Shown here one piece after another: positions 7,684-12,838 of a DNA stretch of 12,838 bases (position 1 is its first letter; every line of letters starts with the position of its first letter). Origin of the DNA: Clostridiales bacterium (GTDB lineage: Bacteria; Bacillota; Clostridia; Peptostreptococcales; Anaerovoracaceae); assembly GCA_015258265.1 (NCBI GenBank), contig JABZIP010000027.1, forward strand, positions 1 to 12,838, in the 5' to 3' direction. Position numbers and translations under genes: made by a program. The notes beneath the pieces were generated by a model. The model made no database searches, was not told the DNA's origin, and worked only from the letters and a program-made list of their open reading frames with translations.

Positions 7684-8465
7684 GATATATTACAGCGTTT
7701 TTTATGGCATGGGGTAATTTTTTCTATATCCCGTGTCCCGTGAAGCTATGGGATAATAATCTGCGTAGGTTGCAGCTCGCGTTTTTTCCTCTAATAGGAG
7801 TATTGATAGGGCTACTTTGGTATGCCCTTTTTGCTATTTTTGAGAAACTTGGAGTACCTGAGGTTGTGGCTGTTTTTGTGCTTTCCATGTATCCGTATAA
7901 AATTTCGGGATTCATACATCTTGACGGCTTCATGGATTGCTCGGATGCGATACTTTCGAGAAGAGATTTGTCTGAGAGGCAGCGCATACTGAAAGATTCT
8001 CATGTAGGAGCATTTGCAGTGATAAATGTCGGCATTTTGTTTGTAGCATCTTACGCTGCGATGAGCGGTATAGTAGCCAAATTTTATGTGAATAAATTTG
8101 AATCCGTGTTTGAATTGATGCCGCTTATCATAATTCCGGTGATGAGCAGAGCGTGCTCAGCGCTGGCTGTGCTGGAATATCCGACAATAGCGGAAAGCCA
8201 GTATGCTAAAAGTTTTGAGGCGCAAGTAAGTTATAGGTACAGATTATTCATAAATGCATTTTGGATAATTCCGCTTGTTGTTATGGAATATCTTGAGCCG
8301 GAGCTTTTAAAAGTATGTATGGTTTTGGTTATTGTGCCTTTGGTGCACTTTGTAGTTACGGCTTACGCTCGCAAACAGCTTGGCGGTATGAATGGAGATA
8401 TTGCAGGATATGCGCTTACAATTTCGGAGTGCGTAGGACTGCTTGCGTGGAATTTTGTGATTTAA
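7680..8465 (+). CDS. cobS: Adenosylcobinamide-GDP ribazoletransferase (cobalamin synthase)
   Basis: A 261-residue integral membrane protein, near the usual CobS length. It joins AdoCbi-GDP to alpha-ribazole (or its phosphate) to complete the lower ligand loop. The catalytic motif is clear: G77-FIHLDGFMDCSDA, with H80, D82, D86 and D89 as the probable metal and phosphate site, followed by LKDSHVGAFAV (K105, D106, S107). The N-terminal ITAFFMAWGNFFYIPCP and the GGMNGDIAGYALTISE motif near the end complete the family pattern. Between these are several membrane helices. The ATG lies in the last codons of cobU (4-base overlap), implying coupled translation of the enzymes for successive steps. Confidence 0.95.
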   Translation: MRYITAFFMAWGNFFYIPCPVKLWDNNLRRLQLAFFPLIGVLIGLLWYALFAIFEKLGVPEVVAVFVLSMYPYKISGFIHLDGFMDCSDAILSRRDLSERQRILKDSHVGAFAVINVGILFVASYAAMSGIVAKFYVNKFESVFELMPLIIIPVMSRACSALAVLEYPTIAESQYAKSFEAQVSYRYRLFINAFWIIPLVVMEYLEPELLKVCMVLVIVPLVHFVVTAYARKQLGGMNGDIAGYALTISECVGLLAWNFVI

Positions 8466-8490
8466 ATATATCTATGACGGAGGCGGGAAT

Positions 8491-9516
8491 ATGCAGTTGA
8501 TAACAGGTGGAGTTTATCAGGGGAAGCTGGAATATGCAAAAAACAAATACAATATCGGCGATAAGGAAATTTTGGATTGCAGAGATTTTACATTTGAAGA
8601 ATTAAAAACAAAACTGTTTAAAAGAAAAAGCAAGAAGATAAAAATTATAAACGGGCTTGAGAAATTTTCTCTTATGTGCGTGCAAAACGCCGTGGAAGCA
8701 AAGGAATTATTTGAAAAAAATATAGACAAGTTTGCGGATAAATGCTTAATCGCCGCCGATATTTCAGAAGGAATAGTACCGCTAGATAAAGAAATGCGGG
8801 ATTTGAGAGAGATGCACGGCAGACTACTCATGTATCTTGCGAAAGAGGCGACTACGGTAACTCGCATTTTTTGCGGACTGCCGCAAGTATTAAAAGACGG
8901 GCAAAAGTCAAAAATTTATTTGATAAGGCACGGCAGAACTGAAGGGAATGCCAAGAAATGGTATTATGGAAAGACCGATTTACCGCTTTTGCCGGAAGGC
9001 ATAAAGGCGCTTGAAGAAATGGTTGAAAACGGAGTATACGAAGATGTGGAAGCAAATTACTACTATACTTCGGGAATGCTAAGAGCAAACCAAACCATGA
9101 ATGTGATATTTGGCGATGTGCGCAGAGAGATAATATCCAATTTGGCAGAGCGGGATTTCGGCTTGTTTGAAAAGCAAAGTCATGAAGAACTTTTGAGCAA
9201 TCCAGATTATATCAGGTGGATTAACGAAAATACGGAAACTGAAAATCCGGGCGGAGTTGAGAGCATGACACAGTTTAGAGAAAGAATTCGTAAAGGATTC
9301 AACGAACTTTTGGATATGCATTCAAAAAGACGGTATCAAAAAACGGCGGCAGATAGAAATAGCGTATGCGTTTGTCATGCAGGTTCTATTTCTGTAATAA
9401 TAATGTATTTGTTTGATCCTGATTGTAAAAATTTCTATTCGTATACGCCGGATACCGGAAGGGGATATGTACTTGAAATAGAAAACGGAAAACCGATAAG
9501 CTACTCACAGCTTTAG
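8491..9516 (+). CDS. cobC: Fusion: degenerate CobU-like domain + alpha-ribazole phosphatase (CobC-type)
   Basis: A 341-residue two-domain protein. Residues 1-136 resemble a shortened CobU: it starts LITGGVYQGKLEYA, like the CobU P-loop but with Leu in place of the Ser/Thr after GK. It ends with DISEGIVPLDKEMRD, then GRLLMYLAKEATTV and FCGLP, matching the CobU C-terminal NEVGxGIVP...GRxNQxLAxxADxV...GxP pattern. The RIxxHxxxR region is missing, so this part is probably not a working kinase/guanylyltransferase. Residues 141-341 are a histidine phosphatase: R146-H147-G148-RTEGNA, R198, E220 in LAERDFGLFE, and H296 in CHAGS. In a cob operon this points to CobC, which removes phosphate from alpha-ribazole phosphate or adenosylcobalamin phosphate. 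It follows cobS by 25 bases, with GGAGG at 8480-8484. Its last 12 bases overlap the end of birA on the other strand. Confidence 0.87.
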   Translation: MQLITGGVYQGKLEYAKNKYNIGDKEILDCRDFTFEELKTKLFKRKSKKIKIINGLEKFSLMCVQNAVEAKELFEKNIDKFADKCLIAADISEGIVPLDKEMRDLREMHGRLLMYLAKEATTVTRIFCGLPQVLKDGQKSKIYLIRHGRTEGNAKKWYYGKTDLPLLPEGIKALEEMVENGVYEDVEANYYYTSGMLRANQTMNVIFGDVRREIISNLAERDFGLFEKQSHEELLSNPDYIRWINENTETENPGGVESMTQFRERIRKGFNELLDMHSKRRYQKTAADRNSVCVCHAGSISVIIMYLFDPDCKNFYSYTPDTGRGYVLEIENGKPISYSQL

Positions 9517-10491
9517 GCTGATTTCTCCCGCAATTAAATTTTCGCGTCTGCCGTCTTCGTATTCTACGAGTAAGGAACCGTCGTCGTTTATAGCAAGCGC
9601 AGTTGCAGGAAGCAATTCACTTTGCGCCATCGGATTTTTGATTACGTTTATTTTCTTTGTAAGGATGAGAGAACGACTTTTGTATTCATCCATAAAATTG
9701 CTCGAATCGAGGTTTGACCAAATATTGAAATATTCTTCAACGATTCTCGCAATTAGTAAGTTGCGGTTGAAACTGCCTATGCCATTTTGGGAAATGGCGC
9801 AGGCAGTTTCTTTGATTTCAGCGGGGAATCCCGCTTCAGGATCAAAACAGTTGATACCTATGCCGATGATTCCCCATTCAAGCTCGCCTGTTTCCAGAGT
9901 GCTGATGCCTTCAGCAAGTATTCCGCAGGCTTTTTTGCCGCCGCAGAATATATCGTTTACCCATTTAATTTTTGCTTCACAATTTGTTATTGATTCGATT
10001 GCTCTACATACGGCAACGGCAGCTGCTGTAGTCATAAGGAAATTTTTGGAAAGAGGGATATGCGGTTTAAATGCTATACTCATATAAATCCCGCTATTTG
10101 CCGGTGAAAAAAACTTTCTGCCCAGTCTACCTTTTCCATTTGTTTGAGAATTTGCAGCTACGACAACGGGCGAGGATATATTTTCGGCAATCACTCTTTT
10201 GGCAACCTCATTTGTAGAATCTGTTTCCTCGAAGACGAAAATCGGTATGTTGCTATAGCTTTCGGGTAAGTTTACTTCAATTCCTTCTTTTGTTAAACTG
10301 TTTGAATTATTTGGCAGATAGTAACCCGAATTACCTTGAGAAAGTATTGAAAAGCCTTCCTTTTGCAATGATTTTACAGCTTTCCAAACGGAATTGCGTG
10401 AAATTTTAAGCATATTTCCGATGGTTTGCCCCGAAAGAACCCTGCCGCGATTTTCTTCGAGAATTTTTAAAACTTCATTCTTGGTTGTCAT
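9505..10491 (-). CDS. birA: Biotin-protein ligase / biotin operon repressor BirA
   Basis: A 328-residue bifunctional protein that makes biotinyl-AMP, attaches biotin to carboxylase carrier domains, and represses biotin genes when loaded. Residues 1-60 form a winged helix (GQTIGNMLKISRNSVWKAVK, then GYYLP). The catalytic core follows: ETDSTN at 89-94, the biotin-binding loop GKGRLGR at 119-125, KWVND at 176-180, K187-ACGIL, and GIGIN at 210-214. The C-terminal SH3-like domain ends with VEYEDGRRENLIAGEISLKL. The ATG shares one base with the bioY stop (TAATG on the minus strand), and an AGGAG lies about 8 bases upstream. The helix-turn-helix makes it a regulator as well as an enzyme, and a matching operator lies in front of bioY. 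Confidence 0.96.
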   Translation of the reverse strand: MTTKNEVLKILEENRGRVLSGQTIGNMLKISRNSVWKAVKSLQKEGFSILSQGNSGYYLPNNSNSLTKEGIEVNLPESYSNIPIFVFEETDSTNEVAKRVIAENISSPVVVAANSQTNGKGRLGRKFFSPANSGIYMSIAFKPHIPLSKNFLMTTAAAVAVCRAIESITNCEAKIKWVNDIFCGGKKACGILAEGISTLETGELEWGIIGIGINCFDPEAGFPAEIKETACAISQNGIGSFNRNLLIARIVEEYFNIWSNLDSSNFMDEYKSRSLILTKKINVIKNPMAQSELLPATALAINDDGSLLVEYEDGRRENLIAGEISLKL

Positions 10492-11081
10492 TATTTATCT
10501 CCTGCCGCAACCGCTTGAATATGAGGTTTATACATATTGCAAAGAGGTTTAAGTTTCAATATCAAAATGGATGACAATACTATTTTTAGAGAATCTCCAA
10601 TCAAAAACGGGACCACGCACATACCAAGAGAAGCAATAAGCGAATTTTTAGTTTGAAACATAAAATATGCAGTTCCGAATGTGTAGCAGGCGGCAGTTCC
10701 GAGAATACCGCCGATAAAAACGGCAAATATAAGGCTGTGCGCCGAACTTTTGTTATATGCATAATCGGTGAGAAAACCGATGATAAAGGCACAAGCTATA
10801 TATCCTATTATATATCCGCCGGTAGGACCTGCCAAGGCAGAAAATCCTCCTGTATAACCGCTGAATATAGGCATTCCGACAGCACCCAAAAGCACATATA
10901 TAAACATCGAAAGACTACCGTATTTGGCGCCGAGTATACCGCCTGCAAGAAGTACACCGAAAGTTGCAAGGCTGATAGGAACAGGAGTAATAGGTATAGT
11001 TATTGAAAGGCCGGCAAGTACGGCGGTTACAGCTGTAAATAATGCGGTAAGTATTAAATTATAGTTTTTGTTGTTTCTCAT
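10491..11081 (-). CDS. bioY: Biotin transporter BioY (ECF S component)
   Basis: A 196-residue polytopic membrane protein that captures biotin and imports it, usually with an ECF energising module (EcfAA'T) encoded elsewhere; none is in this window. Family landmarks are ITIPITPVPISLATFGVLLA, LGAVGMPIFSGYTGGFSALA and G85-PTGGY-90 followed by IIGYIACAFIIG. The length is typical. The start is supported by AGAGGTGA at 11086-11093 on the minus strand, 4 bases from the ATG. It is followed directly by birA and preceded by a promoter overlapping a BirA-type operator. No bioABDF genes are present, so locally this is a salvage unit rather than a synthesis operon. Confidence 0.96.
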   Translation of the reverse strand: MRNNKNYNLILTALFTAVTAVLAGLSITIPITPVPISLATFGVLLAGGILGAKYGSLSMFIYVLLGAVGMPIFSGYTGGFSALAGPTGGYIIGYIACAFIIGFLTDYAYNKSSAHSLIFAVFIGGILGTAACYTFGTAYFMFQTKNSLIASLGMCVVPFLIGDSLKIVLSSILILKLKPLCNMYKPHIQAVAAGDK

Positions 11082-11121
11082 TTTATCACCTCTTAAGTAA
11101 AAGAAATTTTAGAACTATAAC

Positions 11122-11150
11122 AGAATACATCAAAAAAAAAATATTGTCAA
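11122..11150 (-). promoter_or_regulatory. Promoter of bioY-birA
   Basis: Read on the minus strand, an exact TTGACA (-35, at 11145-11150) is followed after 17 bases by TATTCT (-10, at 11122-11127). The spacer contains a run of T. The start point would be near 11115, with a leader of about 34 bases to the bioY ATG. The -35 hexamer lies entirely inside one arm of the inverted repeat at 11144-11174, so a bound repressor would block RNA polymerase. Confidence 0.75.
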
Positions 11151-11174
11151 CCACAAAATAAATAAGGTTGACAA
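11144..11174 (-). promoter_or_regulatory. BirA operator (TTGTCAACC-N13-GGTTGACAA)
   Basis: A perfect 9-bp inverted repeat, TTGTCAACC at 11144-11152 and GGTTGACAA at 11166-11174, separated by 13 AT-rich bases. This closely matches BirA boxes of Firmicutes, whose arms read TTGTTAACC/GGTTAACAA. It lies directly ahead of bioY-birA and covers the -35 box. A BirA with a DNA-binding domain is encoded in the same operon, so biotin-dependent autorepression is the natural reading. Confidence 0.87.
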
Positions 11175-11195
11175 CATAAAACCGATTCGTAAGTT

Positions 11196-11870
11196 TTAAA
11201 ATCTATCGCTATTGTTAAGCATATCCCGAAGAAAACCGCCGCTCACGGGTTTACTAAGCAAGGCAGGTGCAGCCGCCGATTCGCATACACTGTCGTTGAT
11301 TGAATAAGTAAAGAAAAAATGCTCGTTTTTTAATTCTACAAATTTCAAGTTTACATTTGAAAGAGATGAAAGTTTATCGTGCCGAGCTGTCAGCTGTAAT
11401 TTTTTTTGGGATATATCAATGCTTATGTAAGGCGGTAAGTTGATATGTTCAATGGCGATTTCAATGAGGCCTTTGAATTTTGTAATGGAATTCAGCATAA
11501 GACTTTTGATATCCTTATTGTTTACATGTTCTGTAAAAGACAGGTCGGCTTTCAAAATTCCATTCCTTAAAGAAAGCGAATTTATCTTGAATGTAAATGT
11601 TGCGTCAATTTTGCCAAGCAGCTTCTTGGGTGTAACTGCAACATTCAGCGTAATTATATCGCCTTCAAAATCAAAATCGTAGTGCGTGATTATATTTGGG
11701 ATTGTAACGGTTTTCAGAAATTCGGTAAGCCTTTTTTTAAGAAGTGCGGTCGGAATATTGAATAGGCTTTTTGAAATATCGTTTTCGTTTTGGCTGCATA
11801 GAAATTCGTATATGGTTTCTCTTTCTTTAATCACATTGATAAGAATCGCATTAAGTTCTTGATTTGTCAT
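11196..11870 (-). CDS. Unrecognised 224-residue protein, partner of the MgtC-type gene
   Basis: I do not recognise this protein. It has no signal peptide and no membrane helix, so it is probably cytoplasmic or peripherally attached. From the sequence, residues 1-55 look helical and charged. About 58-115 alternate hydrophobic and polar residues, as in beta strands (FDFEGDIITLNVAVTP, ATFTFKINSLSLRNGILKADL). Residues 118-142 could form an amphipathic helix, and 148-192 again look like strands. The tail is Ala/Ser/Gly-rich and ends in NNSDRF. A beta-sheet with a long helix recalls TULIP-like lipid-binding domains such as DUF2993, but this is only a resemblance. Its ribosome binding site (AGGAG, 11878-11882) lies across the stop codon of the MgtC-type gene, 10 bases away, so the two are one operon. 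It is real coding DNA judging by length, start signals and position. Confidence 0.75.
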   Translation of the reverse strand: MTNQELNAILINVIKERETIYEFLCSQNENDISKSLFNIPTALLKKRLTEFLKTVTIPNIITHYDFDFEGDIITLNVAVTPKKLLGKIDATFTFKINSLSLRNGILKADLSFTEHVNNKDIKSLMLNSITKFKGLIEIAIEHINLPPYISIDISQKKLQLTARHDKLSSLSNVNLKFVELKNEHFFFTYSINDSVCESAAAPALLSKPVSGGFLRDMLNNSDRF

Positions 11871-11880
11871 CTTGTTTCTC

Positions 11881-12603
11881 CTAAATTTCTTCTACAAAAA
11901 GTACCTGCGAATGAAGTTCCAAGCCCGATATAAATTCCTTTGCGTTAAGTGTACGGGGCAGTTTCAGGGACATATGAAAGGCGGGACCGGAAGATGTAAT
12001 TGCAGGCGTGCTACTTATATGTTTTTCTATTATCTCTATACCCCGATTTTGCATATCGTTACAAAGGGTTTTTAATGCGGGCAGGTCCGCAAGTTCCACA
12101 TATATGTTCAGAACATGAGATTTACTGTAAATTATATCCTCTACTTTCGGAAGCAATGCAAGACTTAAAAAAATCAGTACAGCCGCGAAGAAAGCGGCGC
12201 TGTAAAAGCCGATGCCTATTGTAAGTCCAAGACAAGCCGATGCCCAAAGTCCTGCAGCGGTAGTAAGTCCTTTTATTCTGTGTTTACCGGTTGCAAATAT
12301 AGTGCCTGCGCCTATGAAACCCATACCTGTTATAATCTGGGCACCCAATCGTGCAGGATCTGCGGAGGGCGCGATGTAAGTGCATATATACTGACCTGTG
12401 AGCGTACTTAGCGTAGCGGCAACACATATGAGAATGTGAGTTCGAAAACCCGCCGGATGGCTGTTTATTCCTCGCTCAAGACCTATCAAACCTCCTGCCG
12501 CAAAGGATAGAAGCAGTCTAAAAAAGACGGAAAAGGTATTAAGGTCGTGAAGAAAGTAAGCGATTGAAAAATTACCGTACAAAATATCTGAAATAATTTG
12601 CAT
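11881..12603 (-). CDS. MgtC/SapB-family membrane protein with C-terminal ACT-like domain
   Basis: A 240-residue protein. The N-terminal 150 residues hold about five membrane helices with the family motifs GGLIGLERG (38-45) followed by HPAGFRTHILICVAATL, then GFIGAGTIF (95-103), then KGLTTAAGLWASACLGLTIGIGFY-type sequence ending at 134. Residues 160-240 form a soluble domain with an ACT-like strand pattern (VLNIYVELADLPALKTL onward), as in full-length MgtC proteins. In Salmonella and Mycobacterium, MgtC supports growth in low magnesium and inhibits F-type ATP synthase. In other bacteria the role is unclear, so I give the family and not the function. The start is supported by AAAGGAG at 12611-12617, 7 bases upstream. 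No magnesium riboswitch is visible in the short leader. Confidence 0.92.
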   Translation of the reverse strand: MQIISDILYGNFSIAYFLHDLNTFSVFFRLLLSFAAGGLIGLERGINSHPAGFRTHILICVAATLSTLTGQYICTYIAPSADPARLGAQIITGMGFIGAGTIFATGKHRIKGLTTAAGLWASACLGLTIGIGFYSAAFFAAVLIFLSLALLPKVEDIIYSKSHVLNIYVELADLPALKTLCNDMQNRGIEIIEKHISSTPAITSSGPAFHMSLKLPRTLNAKEFISGLELHSQVLFVEEI

Positions 12604-12645
12604 AACTTTGCTCCTTTATGTTGATTTTAGATTAAACTATGTAAT

Positions 12646-12654
12646 ATTTTATCA
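12646..12654 (-). promoter_or_regulatory. Candidate extended -10 promoter for the MgtC-type operon
   Basis: On the minus strand TGATAAAAT fits the extended -10 form (TG, one base, then a 5/6 match to TATAAT). No good -35 is seen at 17 bases, which extended -10 promoters can tolerate. Transcription would start near 12639, leaving about 35 bases before the ATG. A 6-bp inverted repeat (TAAACT at 12633-12638, AGTTTA at 12656-12661) brackets it. Confidence 0.4.
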
Positions 12655-12706
12655 CAGTTTAGCAATATAAAAAAGTCCGAATCGTTTTTAAGAAGGAGTA
12701 TCTCTC

Positions 12707-12766
12707 ATGAATATTATCACAACGGATGTAAATACTATCAAATTACTGCGCGGAGAAAACGAATAG
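12707..12766 (+). CDS. Very small ORF (19 codons) with a strong ribosome binding site
   Basis: ATG at 12707 is preceded by AAGAAGGAG, with AAGGAG at 12693-12698 and an 8-base spacer, a near-ideal initiation signal. The frame reads MNIITTDVNTIKLLRGENE and stops at TAG (12764-12766). It then stays open for another 22 codons to a TAA at 12833-12835. A possible -10 (TATAAA, 12666-12671) lies upstream without a clear -35. It could be a leader peptide for a gene beyond the window, a small protein, or the 5' end of a gene broken by a nonsense mutation. I do not recognise the peptide. Confidence 0.35.
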   Translation: MNIITTDVNTIKLLRGENE

Positions 12767-12838
12767 ACGGAAAAATCTTATATAACCATAGTATCAAAAT
12801 ATTTCTCAAAGTGTAACATATGTCTTGACAACTAAGAC

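Larger units (their letters stand above)
12604..12838. other. Intergenic region at the right edge
   Basis: This AT-rich stretch separates the minus-strand MgtC-type operon from whatever lies to the right. Besides the candidate promoter and small ORF listed separately, it contains an exact TTGACA at 12825-12830. That could be the -35 box of a promoter whose -10 is outside the window. I see no tRNA, riboswitch or GC-rich terminator here. Confidence 0.4.

Noticed and set aside
9638..10087. 149-codon plus-strand frame inside birA
   Set aside because: It is antisense to well-conserved BirA catalytic motifs and has no initiation signal.
11177..11198. Terminator after the unrecognised gene (TAAAAC...GTTTTA)
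   Set aside because: The stem is six almost all A/T pairs with a 10-base loop; too weak to call, and it runs straight into the bioY operator.
12604..12706. Magnesium riboswitch (M-box) ahead of the MgtC-type gene
   Set aside because: The predicted leader is only about 35 bases and shows no multi-helix structure or terminator.
12764..12766. TAG as a pyrrolysine codon
   Set aside because: The other TAG here (9514-9516, cobC) acts as an ordinary stop, and nothing in the window suggests pyrrolysine machinery; leader peptide or broken gene is simpler.

Overview
The window is chromosomal DNA from a low-GC, AT-rich Firmicute, most likely an anaerobic member of the Clostridia. Strong AGGAGG-type ribosome binding sites, heavy ATA/AAA codon use, a Gram-positive lipoprotein-type binding protein, and the type of CobU and CobU-CobC proteins present all point that way. 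The exact genus cannot be fixed from the sequence. There are 14 protein-coding genes (one cut by the left edge), one very small ORF and no RNA genes. No mobile element or CRISPR array is visible.

Plus strand, 1-9516: the end of an EamA-type exporter is followed after 17 bases by a membrane chemoreceptor with an extracellular double-Cache sensor. A 99-base gap with a good promoter leads to a complete branched-chain amino acid type ABC importer: lipoprotein binding protein, two permeases (livH, livM) and two ATPases (livG, livF). A perfect 18-bp hairpin separates the binding protein gene from the rest. The importer genes run without a break into a cobalamin nucleotide-loop set: cobU, cobS, and a fusion of a degenerate CobU-like domain with a CobC-type alpha-ribazole phosphatase. 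livM/livG, livG/livF and livF/cobU each share one base in a TAATG junction, and cobU/cobS overlap in ATGA, so amino acid uptake and late B12 assembly appear to share one message.

Minus strand, 12603-9505: two short operons read the other way. The first is an MgtC/SapB-family membrane protein followed by an unrecognised 224-residue protein whose ribosome binding site lies over the mgtC-type stop codon. The second is bioY (biotin uptake) followed by birA (biotin ligase and repressor). The bioY promoter has an exact TTGACA -35 box embedded in one arm of a TTGTCAACC/GGTTGACAA inverted repeat, which fits BirA autoregulation. birA ends inside the last 12 bases of the convergent cobC fusion gene.

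Right end, 12604-12838: a divergent promoter region and a 19-codon ORF with a strong ribosome binding site, whose frame stays open for 22 codons beyond its TAG stop. No clearly new defence or mobile system is present. The most unusual points are the liv-cob operon, the degenerate CobU/CobC fusion, the unknown partner of the MgtC-type protein, and the tiny ORF at the right edge.
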